45,371 bases of DNA from a virus, in the IMG/VR virus record IMGVR_UViG_3300021420_000061, positions 1 through 45,371 of that record. The stretch is one strand, 5' to 3'. Positions 1-6,309 of this stretch are shown piece after piece. Positions within the stretch are counted from its first letter, which is position 1. Each line of letters begins with the position of its first letter. A program made the translations under genes and the position numbers. The notes beneath the pieces were generated by a model, which was not told the DNA's origin, made no database searches, and saw only the letters and a program-made list of their open reading frames with translations.

Positions 1-127
1 CGCAGATGCTCATGCTTTCACCGGTTCTTCGAGCTTCAGCCTGTCGCCAGCACCGAAGTTTGGAGGCTTCAGGTCCTTCGCCTTGAAAAACTCGTTCAGC
101 TTGGCGAGGTAAAGCCTTCCCTCCGGG
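1..127. repeat. Terminal direct repeat (copy 1), circular-assembly overlap
   Basis: Bases 1-127 are identical to 45245-45371. A perfect 127-base overlap equals a common maximum assembler k-mer, so this most likely marks a circular or circularly permuted genome of about 45,244 bp rather than a biological terminal repeat. Genes at the two window ends should be read as neighbours. Confidence 0.93.
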
Positions 128-462
128 CAATCCTGCGCTCGGTACGCCGGCACCATCGCCTCATCGGACCAGTAAACGCAGGGGACGCCTTTTGCGTCCT
201 TGCTCGGCACCATGAACAGGCCAGTTTTGGGAATCAGCTCCGGGTGGTTGTCGCGAACGACTGCAATCGCCTTCGTGAGGTGCCCGGGCGTCGGCATCCT
301 CTCGGCCTTCGTCGTCACTTCCTCGAGAGCCAGCGCCAGGATGCGAGGATCGGTGCCGATGAAGATGCGCTTCCAGACAGCCACTTCCGCAGGCTTCAGG
401 TTCCTGCGATAGAGCGCTGCCCAATCAACTAGCGCGTTTTCCAAATACTCCACGGATAACAC
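10..462 (-). CDS. Replication-associated protein, helicase-loader-like
   Basis: A 150-aa, mostly helical protein. The GTG start at 462 follows GAGGAGGAG, an ideal Shine-Dalgarno, and overlaps the end of the upstream gene. The N-terminal half (LVDWAALYRR, then a helix ending in MPTPGHL at about residues 57-63) resembles the small helicase-loader or replisome-organiser partners of phages such as SPP1 G40P, which load the host or phage DnaB helicase; that is family-level resemblance only. It lies between an initiator-like gene (425-724) and RusA, which supports a replication or recombination role. Its TGA overlaps the RusA ATG by ATGA, across the assembly junction. Confidence 0.6.
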   Translation of the reverse strand: MLSVEYLENALVDWAALYRRNLKPAEVAVWKRIFIGTDPRILALALEEVTTKAERMPTPGHLTKAIAVVRDNHPELIPKTGLFMVPSKDAKGVPCVYWSDEAMVPAYRAQDCPEGRLYLAKLNEFFKAKDLKPPNFGAGDRLKLEEPVKA

Positions 463-724
463 GGCGATTCTCCTCCTCGAAATCCGGTCTGCCGCTTTGC
501 TGCTGAATCGGATACAAGCCCTGCCAACAGTTGAAAATCGACTGCTCCAGCACGAGACTCGGCTGATTCCCTTCCGCCATCAACGCTGCCAATTTCCCGA
601 TCGCCAGCTTTGCAGCGAACGCCCCGAGCGGCTTTTTTATGGTTCTGCGCATCTCGACGTATGCCTTCCAGGTCTCAACCGGGATCCAGTCAGGCAAAAT
701 CAAGAGAGAATCGGTCTTTCCCAT
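425..724 (-). CDS. Replisome-organiser-like protein (C-terminal-domain type)
   Basis: A 99-aa protein starting at ATG 724 behind AGGAG. Residues about 10-70 (LPDWIPVETWKAYVEMR, then a KLAALMAEGNQP helix and a SIFNCWQGLYPI ending) match the pattern of the C-terminal domain of many phage replication-initiation proteins: W-x-P...W..Y..MR, helix, EGN/H, W-x-G-L-YP. The usual N-terminal winged-helix DNA-binding region is missing, so it may work as a stand-alone helicase- or DnaC-interacting domain, or be a reduced initiator. It overlaps the following loader-like gene by 38 nt and is probably translated together with it. Confidence 0.6.
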   Translation of the reverse strand: MGKTDSLLILPDWIPVETWKAYVEMRRTIKKPLGAFAAKLAIGKLAALMAEGNQPSLVLEQSIFNCWQGLYPIQQQSGRPDFEEENRRVIRGVFGKRAS

Positions 725-932
725 TCGCTCTCCTAGAAGAAAGAATTAGCATGGCTTTTGCCAAACCTTCGCTCGCGAAACTCACAAACAAAACCAAAAC
801 AAGCGCTTTACCCATCAATAAACCGCTTGACCTACTAATGGGCAGCTTTTTCAGAACCACTACATATTGTGGTCATCCGGTCTTGTGGCCTGCATACACC
901 ACAAGCGGTAGCGTTTAACATATCGGCATTTT
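725..932. other. Intergenic segment with inverted repeats
   Basis: A 208-bp gap inside the leftward early operon, without a supported gene. It holds two inverted repeats: ACCAC/GTGGT (856-860 and 869-873) and a perfect 7-bp CTTGTGG/CCACAAG pair (882-888 and 899-905, 10-nt loop). They could form an intercistronic hairpin or a regulator site feeding the initiator-like gene at 724. There is no U-run, so a simple intrinsic terminator is unlikely. Confidence 0.45.
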
Positions 933-1238
933 CTAGGCTACCGGTCCCTTTGCGTTGTCCTTTGTGAACTGTTGGAGCCTGGCGATAGCGAGCTCGTCCA
1001 TAAGCTGCTTCTCGCGCCACGAGGGGAAGCGACTGGCACTGACCACTTCCCCTTCCGACGCAGCGAATATGGGCTCAAAGACCGATGGCTGGTCTGGATT
1101 GATGCACTCGACTACATCGGTCGTTCGAGTAGCCCGGAACCAAGCCCGAGCGACCTGCACCTCCGTTGTGTGCCCATGAATCGAGTGCATGACTGATCCG
1201 CGGTCGCTCGGTGCCGTTCTCTTGGTCAGGACGTACAC
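933..1238 (-). CDS. Hypothetical early protein
   Basis: A 101-aa protein that I do not recognise. The GTG start (1236-1238) abuts the TAA of the preceding gene, with purine-rich GAGGAAGAGG about 10 nt upstream. The middle is mixed and rich in acidic residues; the C-terminal part (residues about 75-97) is an amphipathic helix. No cysteines form a metal site, and there is no membrane segment or signal peptide. It lies downstream of the recombination genes in the same operon. It has an ordinary coding pattern, but its function is unknown. Confidence 0.65.
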   Translation of the reverse strand: MYVLTKRTAPSDRGSVMHSIHGHTTEVQVARAWFRATRTTDVVECINPDQPSVFEPIFAASEGEVVSASRFPSWREKQLMDELAIARLQQFTKDNAKGPVA

Positions 1239-1514
1239 TTAGGCAGCCTCTTCCTCTTCGTGCCGCTTCACCTTGACGCTCACTTTGTCCTTGCCCTTCT
1301 TGAGCTTCAGGGTGACGCCGTTATGGTTGTAGGACGTCTTGCCGGCCTTCTTCATCAGGGTGGCGAGGCGTGTGTCGATTTCCTTCAGCTCCTCGCGACT
1401 CTTGCGAATCTCGCCGGAAGTGTCGGAGTACTCGGTTGCCGCGTCCTCGAGTTCCTGAATCTGCGGATCCTCGGTGCCGGGCAACCGTTTCTGCTTTGCT
1501 GCTGTTGATGCCAT
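1239..1514 (-). CDS. Small coiled-coil, Lys/Glu-rich protein
   Basis: A 91-aa protein. The start at 1514 is chosen because AGAGGAGG lies 5-7 nt upstream; an in-frame extension to 1628 overlaps the exonuclease gene and looks like a shadow. Residues about 17-55 form a charged coiled coil (IQELEDAATEY, IRKSREELKEIDTRL), followed by a short beta-like stretch and a very basic KLKKGKDKVSVKVKRH segment with an acidic EEEE tail. The architecture suggests a nucleic-acid or exonuclease accessory protein, comparable in position with the small partners of phage recombination modules. That role is inferred from position only. Confidence 0.7.
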   Translation of the reverse strand: MASTAAKQKRLPGTEDPQIQELEDAATEYSDTSGEIRKSREELKEIDTRLATLMKKAGKTSYNHNGVTLKLKKGKDKVSVKVKRHEEEEAA

Positions 1515-1533
1515 CGTTCCTCCTCTGTGAGAT

Positions 1534-2250
1534 TTACTGAAAACTCGGAATCTCTGCCTTGGGCGGACCTGCCGCTCGAATGGAATCCTCCAGCTTGCCG
1601 ACGAGGCTTCCGCCTGAGCGCACGACAAGTTTCTGGCACATGGCGTTCAACTCCCCGAGAAACTGGCAGACCGCCAGCTCCAATTCCCTGATAACTTTCT
1701 CGTCGCGGTGCCAGCGCACGATGAAGAGGCCAAACTCTTGAGGCAGACGAGGATCGTAGGAGACGAAATCCACCCAGGCACGCCCCGAACAAGCGAGCTG
1801 CCAATTCAGTTGGGGCAGGTATTCGTCGGGAACCTCCTCGGCCAAGAGGTAAGACAGGTGCGTCGTCGACGTTGGCACCTTAAACTCGACGAGGCCATGC
1901 TCGCCTACCAGGCCATCCGGAGACGCACCGCTTCTGGGAATCGAAGGGTGCCGAATGTAGCCGATTCGCTCGACTTCAACGCCTCGATCGATCTCGTAGG
2001 CGCCGCGCGCGAGAGGCTCGTTCTCGATGCCGAAGTCCATCGCCTGCGAGACGTAGTGCTCTGCTGCCCGGCCGGTGATGATCTCGGTGAGCAATTCGAG
2101 CTTATAGGAAGCCCGTGCAGCGCTCTCCCCGCCTTTCTTGAGGGTAGCGACGGCATCCTTCACGCGGCTCGCTGTGACGCTCCCAATGCGCTCTACGAGC
2201 CATTCTGGCGTGTTCTGCTGGATGTTTAGGTAATTCGGAGGGTATTTCAT
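1534..2250 (-). CDS. YqaJ/lambda-exonuclease-type recombinase nuclease
   Basis: A 238-aa PD-(D/E)XK nuclease of the YqaJ/lambda Red-alpha family, which degrades 5' strands at double-strand ends to feed an annealing protein. Visible motifs are QQNTPEWLVERIGSVTASRV (residues 11-30), FGIENEPLARGAYE (73-86), and the catalytic SPDG...VEFK motif with D112, E122 and K124. The segment LPQLNWQLACSGRAWVDFVS follows, as is usual in this family. Length is normal. Its ATG overlaps the preceding stop by ATGA. With the ERF-type annealing protein one gene upstream it forms a two-component recombination system of Red or Rec type. The tail after residue about 200 is not conserved-looking. Confidence 0.92.
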   Translation of the reverse strand: MKYPPNYLNIQQNTPEWLVERIGSVTASRVKDAVATLKKGGESAARASYKLELLTEIITGRAAEHYVSQAMDFGIENEPLARGAYEIDRGVEVERIGYIRHPSIPRSGASPDGLVGEHGLVEFKVPTSTTHLSYLLAEEVPDEYLPQLNWQLACSGRAWVDFVSYDPRLPQEFGLFIVRWHRDEKVIRELELAVCQFLGELNAMCQKLVVRSGGSLVGKLEDSIRAAGPPKAEIPSFQ

Positions 2251-2525
2251 GGGGTGGCAACCGTGCTGAGTCCGTTGATGGCGCTGATCACCACCGCCAG
2301 GTTAAAGTCCTCGTCCTTCACAATTTCCTGTGTGAGCAGCTTGCGGGTGATCTCTCGTTGCATGGGGACGTCTTTGGTCGCGTATTCCTCTTTGCAGAGG
2401 ACCTTCTCCGCGCTCTCGTACTGGCCTCGAGCCTGCCGAATCTCCGTCGGGGTGCTGCTCGTGATGAAGTTCTTCGTTTCGATATACTTTTCGGTGATGA
2501 CCTGCTCGATCGTTATTCGGATCAT
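2247..2525 (-). CDS. Hypothetical protein between ERF and exonuclease
   Basis: A 92-aa helical protein linked to both recombination genes by ATGA overlaps: its ATG overlaps the ERF stop, and its TGA overlaps the exonuclease ATG. GGAGGAAGGGAAGG lies just upstream. An in-frame extension to 2786 runs inside the ERF gene and was discarded. I see no motif I can name. The composition (central EIRQARGQYESAEKVLCKEEY) suggests a small helical bundle. Its place in the middle of a recombination pair suggests an accessory factor of that pair, which is inference. Confidence 0.75.
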   Translation of the reverse strand: MIRITIEQVITEKYIETKNFITSSTPTEIRQARGQYESAEKVLCKEEYATKDVPMQREITRKLLTQEIVKDEDFNLAVVISAINGLSTVATP

Positions 2526-3298
2526 TGTGCCTTCCCTTCCTCCGGCTTCTGCAATCGGGCTTTCGTTTCGTCTTTGGCCTTCATGATTGCCTGCCCGGCT
2601 TTCACGTTGTTCAGCTTGGTGGCTTCTGCGAAGGCGTCTCGGAAGGCGTTGCCGAGCTGCTCCATGTTCTCCGAGCCCTTGATGCGGTCGATGTGGACCT
2701 GAAGCGTTTCCATCTCTGTTGCATTCGCATCCGTGTCCTGCCCCTTGATCGCCACCCCTGAAGTCGAGCAGAAGGTGTATTTGCACAGGTAGGAGGTCGT
2801 CGAGCCGATGGCTTGAATTGGGTTCTTCGTCCCGCTATCGTCGGGAGCAGCTTCCAGCGTCGAGCCGTCCTGGGAGTGGCCGAGCGAGTGCGAGATTACG
2901 CAGGTGACGCGAATCTTCCCGTTCTCGAGCTGCGAGGTTCGCCAGTTGTGGCTGAGGCCATGCTTGCTGAGAACCGGAATCAGCTTTTCGCAGATATTGT
3001 CGAGGCTGGCGTAGTCGTAGGAAACGGCTCCCCCTCCGCGGCCAGTGAACGAGGCCGTTCTGTCTTTCACTATCTGGGGAACCTCCGCCTTAAAAGCCGC
3101 CATCGCCTCGAAATATGCTTTGCGAGCTTCATTCGCTTCCCACTTCAGGCGCAGATCCAAGAGGCGCTCGAGGGTTTCGATCGGTGCGCCGTTTGCCACC
3201 GCCCTTTCGATCAGGGACATGGGCGTCACAGGCTGGATCGCCTGCTGGTCGTCGTAGCCCGTGCCTACGTCAGGTAACTTAGCTAGTGCTTCGTTCAT
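2522..3298 (-). CDS. ERF-family single-strand annealing protein
   Basis: A 258-aa ERF-superfamily protein, the single-strand annealing component of phage recombination and of genome circularisation in P22-like phages. The start at 3298 has AAAGGAG seven nt upstream; upstream in-frame codons lie in the HNH gene. The ERF core spans residues about 27-190: a helix with KAYFEAMAAFKAEVPQIVKD, a conserved Y-DYASLD-I segment, LSKHGLSHNWRT, and the glycine and serine rich IQAIGSTTSYLCKYTF block that typifies the family. The C-terminus is a charged helical tail. It works with the YqaJ-type exonuclease two genes downstream. Confidence 0.9.
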   Translation of the reverse strand: MNEALAKLPDVGTGYDDQQAIQPVTPMSLIERAVANGAPIETLERLLDLRLKWEANEARKAYFEAMAAFKAEVPQIVKDRTASFTGRGGGAVSYDYASLDNICEKLIPVLSKHGLSHNWRTSQLENGKIRVTCVISHSLGHSQDGSTLEAAPDDSGTKNPIQAIGSTTSYLCKYTFCSTSGVAIKGQDTDANATEMETLQVHIDRIKGSENMEQLGNAFRDAFAEATKLNNVKAGQAIMKAKDETKARLQKPEEGKAQ

Positions 3299-3650
3299 TG
3301 GCGTACTCCTTTGCATCTCTGTGGAATCCTTCGGTTCGGTGCGCGTGACACTTCCGCCCGGTCGTGGGGCTACAGCGCAGCTCAGAGCAACCGACACAAT
3401 CGCAGTTCTTTGGGTGGTGCCATTCCCCGCAGTGCGGGTGGAACATGGGGGCGTCAGGGTGCAACCTCACGCCACAAACGACACAGCGGTTCCTATGTTT
3501 TCGAAACACACGTTCCCTGGTGCGGCCCTTGTCAAAACCCTCTAAAAAGAGATGCCCATCGAGCGAGATGAACGAGCGCCTGTTCAGGAAGAAACCTGCC
3601 TCTCGCAGATTCCGCGTCACGGTCAAATCTTCTTTGGCGCCGCGTGGCAT
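3279..3650 (-). CDS. HNH-endonuclease-like zinc protein
   Basis: A 123-aa protein with an HNH-like layout. There is a leader strand HLFLEGFDKGRTRERVFRKH (residues 33-52), then CVVCG (C56, C59), a GEWHH pair (H78, H79), an N82 with D84 in NCDC, a C-x5-C pair and a final CHAH. This follows the usual phage HNH order (leader, CxxC, HH, D/N, CxxCH), but the cysteine spacing is unusual, so catalytic activity is uncertain. GGAGACTGA precedes the start, and the upstream gene's TGA directly abuts the ATG. It overlaps the ERF gene by 20 nt. It could be a homing-type or recombination-associated nickase. Confidence 0.72.
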   Translation of the reverse strand: MPRGAKEDLTVTRNLREAGFFLNRRSFISLDGHLFLEGFDKGRTRERVFRKHRNRCVVCGVRLHPDAPMFHPHCGEWHHPKNCDCVGCSELRCSPTTGRKCHAHRTEGFHRDAKEYANERSTS

Positions 3651-3962
3651 TCAGTCTCCGCAGCTCGGGTCGCGCCGGCAGTACCCCGCCTCGATGCAGT
3701 CTTGGATGGTTGGATTGCCGTGGCACCAGGGATAAGGCTTGCGCTGGTCATCCGAAAGGGTAGGCCCCGTGGTCCTGTATTTTGTGGACAGGGACTCCGT
3801 GCGGTCACTAACCGCTTCGAGTTGCCCATCTGGGGCCGTAGAGTGCTTCTGCAACTCTTCTTTCATCACTGCGATTTCCTCATCGGTGATGTCTTCCCAA
3901 TCCTCGCCGAGAATGCGCCTGAGCGCCCCGTTCAGGTCTTTCAGTCCGAGTGCAAGGCTCAT
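3651..3962 (-). CDS. Hypothetical protein with C-terminal cysteine motif
   Basis: A 103-aa protein whose ATG overlaps the previous stop by ATGA. The N-terminal half is an acidic helix (DWEDITDEEIAVMKEELQKH). The middle is polar and probably disordered. The end carries C-x7-C-x6-C-x5-C within PYPWCHGNPTIQDCIEAGYC, a small metal or disulfide knuckle common in phage host-takeover proteins. The function is unknown. Confidence 0.7.
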   Translation of the reverse strand: MSLALGLKDLNGALRRILGEDWEDITDEEIAVMKEELQKHSTAPDGQLEAVSDRTESLSTKYRTTGPTLSDDQRKPYPWCHGNPTIQDCIEAGYCRRDPSCGD

Positions 3963-4069
3963 CGCATCCTCCCGAAGTAATACGCCAATCGCAGGATTCG
4001 CTCGCGCGTTCGCGGCCTGAGTTTCATCAGTTGCCGCTCGATGGCGGCGATCTTGCGTGCCTTCGTCAT
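3959..4069 (-). CDS. Very small basic protein (36 aa)
   Basis: A 36-aa protein bounded by ATGA overlaps on both sides, which is the main support for it. It consists almost wholly of one strongly basic amphipathic helix (KARKIAAIERQLMKLRPRTR). A longer in-frame start at 4228 would lie inside the upstream membrane-protein gene and was rejected. It may bind nucleic acid or a host protein; nothing more can be said. Confidence 0.55.
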   Translation of the reverse strand: MTKARKIAAIERQLMKLRPRTRERILRLAYYFGRMR

Positions 4070-4281
4070 CGGTTGAGCAGCTCCGACGTCAGCCAGAAAG
4101 AGGCTCCGCCGACCGCGAACACGGCGAGCCAGAAAATGATGTTTCGCATTCGAGGGCTCAGGCCGGGACGCGCCTCCGAGTACGACGCCGAAAGGCATCT
4201 CCCGCAGAAGGAAAAAGGGTCGCTGCACGGCCGCCCACAGCCCAAGCAGGATCGCGAATCGTTTGCCACGTCGAATCTCAT
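4066..4281 (-). CDS. Zinc-ribbon membrane protein
   Basis: A 71-aa protein starting at 4281 behind GGAGGAG and overlapping the RHH gene's stop by ATGA. The N-terminus carries CLGCGRPC and FCGRC (C-x2-C...C-x2-C, residues about 13-29), a typical half-zinc-ribbon. One hydrophobic segment follows (IIFWLAVFAVGGASFWL, residues about 49-65). The topology suggests a cytoplasmic zinc knuckle tethered to the inner membrane. The function is unknown. Confidence 0.75.
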   Translation of the reverse strand: MRFDVANDSRSCLGCGRPCSDPFSFCGRCLSASYSEARPGLSPRMRNIIFWLAVFAVGGASFWLTSELLNR

Positions 4282-4481
4282 GCCGTTTTCTCCTCCCCTA
4301 CGTCGTCGTGACTAGCGCGGACAAGCCGTGCCTTGATGCCCAGAGTGAGTAAGTAGAGAATCTCCCGGTTAGGATCGCGGCAATCCTCATCAGCGAGTCG
4401 GTAAATGGCCTTGACCATCTCCTCATCGGCGCGAATCTGTTTCGGAACGCGAAATCGAGAGGTGCGTTTGCCTTCGAACAT
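4278..4481 (-). CDS. Arc/MetJ-type ribbon-helix-helix regulator (candidate)
   Basis: A 67-aa protein with a ribbon-helix-helix layout: a basic beta strand (TSRFRVPKQIRADEEM), helix A (VKAIYRLADEDCRDPN) and helix B (REILYLLTLGIKARL), as in Arc or Mnt. It is the first gene of the leftward early operon and is divergent from the gene at 4593. A perfect 15-bp palindrome lies 32 bp upstream of its start, the expected position for an autoregulatory operator. No good Shine-Dalgarno lies right before the ATG; GAGGGAAAG is too far, about 17 nt away. It is probably a repressor of its own operon. Confidence 0.7.
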   Translation of the reverse strand: MFEGKRTSRFRVPKQIRADEEMVKAIYRLADEDCRDPNREILYLLTLGIKARLVRASHDDVGEEKTA

Positions 4482-4512
4482 GAGCGTGAACCATTCGCTT
4501 TCCCTCAGTTAC

Positions 4513-4527
4513 TTCTGTGACACAGAA
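4513..4527. promoter_or_regulatory. 15-bp palindrome, operator candidate
   Basis: TTCTGTG-A-CACAGAA is a perfect 7+1+7 dyad in the 111-bp gap between the divergent RHH gene (4481) and the gene at 4593. RHH repressors bind such dyads as dimer pairs, so this is the likely operator controlling both directions. Binding is inferred, not shown. Confidence 0.6.
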
Positions 4528-4592
4528 CAACCGCCGTTACCCCGTCCGTACTATTCCGTGCAAAGTGACCGCGTTGCTAACCTCGGTGAGTC

Positions 4593-4835
4593 ATGACGAT
4601 TCCACTGCAATATCTGATGGGCGTTTCAAATGACGGCCTTGAACGCTTCGCGCTGAAGCGAATGGCCGATGCTGCCAATTTGCGCAAGGAAGCGAAGGCC
4701 ATCGAGCAGGAAGCGATCGAAACTGAAATGGAAGCTCGCGTAGGGTACTGGTTGCTAGAAAACCGCGACGAATTACTGCGCGCCGTAGGCTCGCACCTCG
4801 AGAGGATTGAGGATGTTGGGGAGAGCGCGGCGTGA
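4593..4835 (+). CDS. Small helical rightward protein
   Basis: An 80-aa, almost wholly helical protein. The central region is a charged coiled coil (LRKEAKAIEQEAIETEMEAR), followed by a second helix ending in DELLRAVGSHLERIE. GGTGAG lies only two nt before the ATG, so translation may be weak or the start may vary. It is divergent from the RHH gene, with the palindrome at 4513-4527 between them, and its stop lies one base from the stop of the convergent zinc-finger gene. It could be a regulator or antirepressor paired with the RHH protein, but only its position suggests this. Confidence 0.6.
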   Translation: MTIPLQYLMGVSNDGLERFALKRMADAANLRKEAKAIEQEAIETEMEARVGYWLLENRDELLRAVGSHLERIEDVGESAA

Positions 4836-4836
4836 T

Positions 4837-5094
4837 TCACTTCCAACCTCCGCAACTGGTTGTTTCTAAATGAGCGCAAATTCCGCGCATGGTCTCAGCT
4901 TGGTATCCGCATCCCCGGCATCGAAAGCGCTCGATGTCCCTGTCGAATGTCGCGCAGGGTTCAAGCTCTTGCCCCAACTCAACGCGCCTATCGCGCAGGC
5001 TTTCATTGGCGGCGTGCCTCGTACCCGAACAGTTCCCCTTTGTTCGTTTCCCTTCTTTCTTTGGTGCGGAATAGAGGGAGCATCGCAATGCCAT
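4837..5094 (-). CDS. Putative small zinc-finger protein
   Basis: An 85-aa protein whose C-terminal third reads FRCRGCGYQAETMRGICAHL and then a further Cys, giving C-x2-C-x12-H-x6-C, a plausible C2HC finger. The N-terminal half is basic and low in hydrophobics. It ends one base after the convergent gene 4593-4835, which is the spacing of two real tail-to-tail genes. No clear Shine-Dalgarno precedes the ATG at 5094, and competing frames are open here, so the call is tentative. The 105 bp upstream to 5199 hold no gene that I can support. Confidence 0.45.
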   Translation of the reverse strand: MALRCSLYSAPKKEGKRTKGNCSGTRHAANESLRDRRVELGQELEPCATFDRDIERFRCRGCGYQAETMRGICAHLETTSCGGWK

Positions 5095-5199
5095 TTACCG
5101 TTCACCGATTATGTTGCACAACGTAACAACTGCTTCAATATTCATTAGCGGAAGTACTTTAGTCGATGGCTTTAGCGTAAGTGCGGCAATGCCCATGAT

Positions 5200-5361
5200 T
5201 TAGGCCGCCTGCGACTTGTTGGAAGCGGTTAATTCCCGATGGAGCAGCTTGCGAATCAGGCCAGCCAGCGTCATGAATTGGCTCTGCGCCAACTGCTTGA
5301 ACGCCTTATGGTCCCGGTCGCTAACCTCGACGGGAATGCGCTTCTTGCTGTTTTTTGCCAT
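5200..5361 (-). CDS. 53-aa ribbon-helix-helix protein from a leaderless mRNA
   Basis: A 53-aa protein: basic strand KKRIPVEVSDRDHKAFKQLA, then a helix-turn-helix-like part QFMTLAGLIRKLLHRELTA. This is the strand, helix and helix pattern of CopG/Arc-type DNA-binding proteins. There is no Shine-Dalgarno. Instead TTGACA-N17-TACATT ends eight nt before the ATG, so the transcript should start at or next to the start codon. It is divergent from the PEP-CTERM cassette at 5501 and is therefore its natural candidate regulator. It is too short for many gene finders. Confidence 0.78.
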   Translation of the reverse strand: MAKNSKKRIPVEVSDRDHKAFKQLAQSQFMTLAGLIRKLLHRELTASNKSQAA

Positions 5362-5369
5362 GTGCGCCG

Positions 5370-5398
5370 AATGTATTCAGAATGGACATTTGTGTCAA
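5370..5398 (-). promoter_or_regulatory. Sigma70-like promoter of the 53-aa RHH gene
   Basis: On the minus strand, TTGACA (5398-5393), a 17-bp spacer and TACATT (5375-5370), followed by eight bases and ATG. The -35 and -10 hexamers and the spacer length equal those of the rightward promoter at 39762-39790. A GACA-TTTG-TGTC dyad overlaps the -35 box and may be an operator. Confidence 0.8.
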
Positions 5399-5500
5399 GA
5401 AAAAACGCATCGCCAAATGCAAATAGTTGGCATCCGGCGTGCACTGCTTTCCGTCCGGGCCAGGGGGTTATACACAATGCACGTCTCTAGGAGAGTTAAC

Positions 5501-6034
5501 GTGAAAATGCTTTCCGCTTTGGTACTATTTTTTGCATCCCTCCCTGTTGTTCACGCCAGCACGATTCAGGACTGGACCTACAGCGCGACGAGCTTCTGTT
5601 GGGACCCTGGCTGCACCACGGCCACGCTCTCGCTCAATATGTTCACCGACCTCGAAACCGGAACCTTCGACGAGAACGGGAATGACGAGCAGTTTGTCGG
5701 CACCTTCCCGGTCGTAACGTCGCTCACAGGCTCGCTCAATGGCAACCCGCTTACGATGGTGAGCGGCGTAGGTTTCCCGCAGGATGGGACGATCCGTGGC
5801 TGGATTTTCAATGGGCTCCCCGAGGAGATCGAGTTCTCGGATGGCACGTTCGTCTACGACTTCCAGTGGGACTTGTCCGATGAGATTCTGCTAGGTGGCA
5901 GCAATCTCTATCACTTCGGAGACATCCTCGTAGACCCTGTTATCCCCACGCCGGAGCCCGGAGTGCTGGTACTCCTGACCATCGGCTTCGCCTGTCTGCT
6001 TGGGCGCAGGGTGGTGAGGAAGTCGTGGCTTTAG
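5501..6034 (+). CDS. Secreted protein with PEP-CTERM sorting signal
   Basis: A 177-aa protein. The GTG start at 5501 lies seven nt after AGGAG. Residues 1-19 form a Sec signal peptide (KMLSALVLFFASLPVVHA, cleavage after HA). The mature part is acidic and Gly/Asp/Thr-rich, probably all-beta. The C-terminus has PTPEPG (PEP at 151-153), a hydrophobic helix VLVLLTIGFACLL, then GRRVVRK. That is the tripartite PEP-CTERM signal, which in bacteria is recognised by exosortase (EpsH/XrtA) and links proteins to exopolysaccharide-forming surfaces. The phage has no exosortase, so it must use the host's. It is probably a host-derived cargo gene. It overlaps the next gene by 10 nt. Confidence 0.85.
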   Translation: MKMLSALVLFFASLPVVHASTIQDWTYSATSFCWDPGCTTATLSLNMFTDLETGTFDENGNDEQFVGTFPVVTSLTGSLNGNPLTMVSGVGFPQDGTIRGWIFNGLPEEIEFSDGTFVYDFQWDLSDEILLGGSNLYHFGDILVDPVIPTPEPGVLVLLTIGFACLLGRRVVRKSWL

Positions 6035-6309
6035 GGCCAGACATCATCACCGAGGCCGGCGGTTATGAGTCTGCACGAGAGCTACTGCACGATCCGGTCT
6101 TTGTGGGCATGTTCCTAGTGGGGGTGCTGATCGTGGTTCTCTTCAATGTCGCTTACATCAAGTCTGGGGGCAACATGAAACGATTCATCTGCTGGCTGCG
6201 TGGCTGCAAGACGGGACACGCCGACGTCGGACCTGAAGTAAGCTCGGCAGGGCCGTGCTCGCGCTGCAAAAACACGGACCCCGCCAAGCATTGCTACCCG
6301 TTGCTTTAG
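6025..6309 (+). CDS. Single-TM, Cys-rich small protein
   Basis: A 94-aa protein with a GTG start at 6025 behind GTGAGGA, overlapping the PEP-CTERM gene, so the two are probably co-translated. One membrane helix (VFVGMFLVGVLIVVLFNVAY, residues about 25-44) is followed by a basic, Cys-rich tail with CWLRGC, CSRC and a final C-x4 end. The tail resembles a small metal knuckle. An internal ATG at about 6175 could give a 44-aa tail-only form. Its stop overlaps the convergent stop of the gene at 6306. It may act with the PEP-CTERM protein at the envelope; the function is unknown. Confidence 0.7.
   Translation: MALGPDIITEAGGYESARELLHDPVFVGMFLVGVLIVVLFNVAYIKSGGNMKRFICWLRGCKTGHADVGPEVSSAGPCSRCKNTDPAKHCYPLL

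Noticed and set aside
690-815. 41-aa hydrophobic minus-strand frame
   Set aside because: No ribosome binding site, and it runs into the start of the gene at 724. Could be chance.
2526-2786. N-terminal extension of the 92-aa gene
   Set aside because: Lies wholly inside the ERF gene. The ATG at 2525 with its ATGA overlap and strong Shine-Dalgarno is the convincing start.
5216-5500. N-terminal extension of the PEP-CTERM protein
   Set aside because: It would bury the signal peptide and cover the antisense RHH gene. GTG 5501 has AGGAG at ideal spacing.
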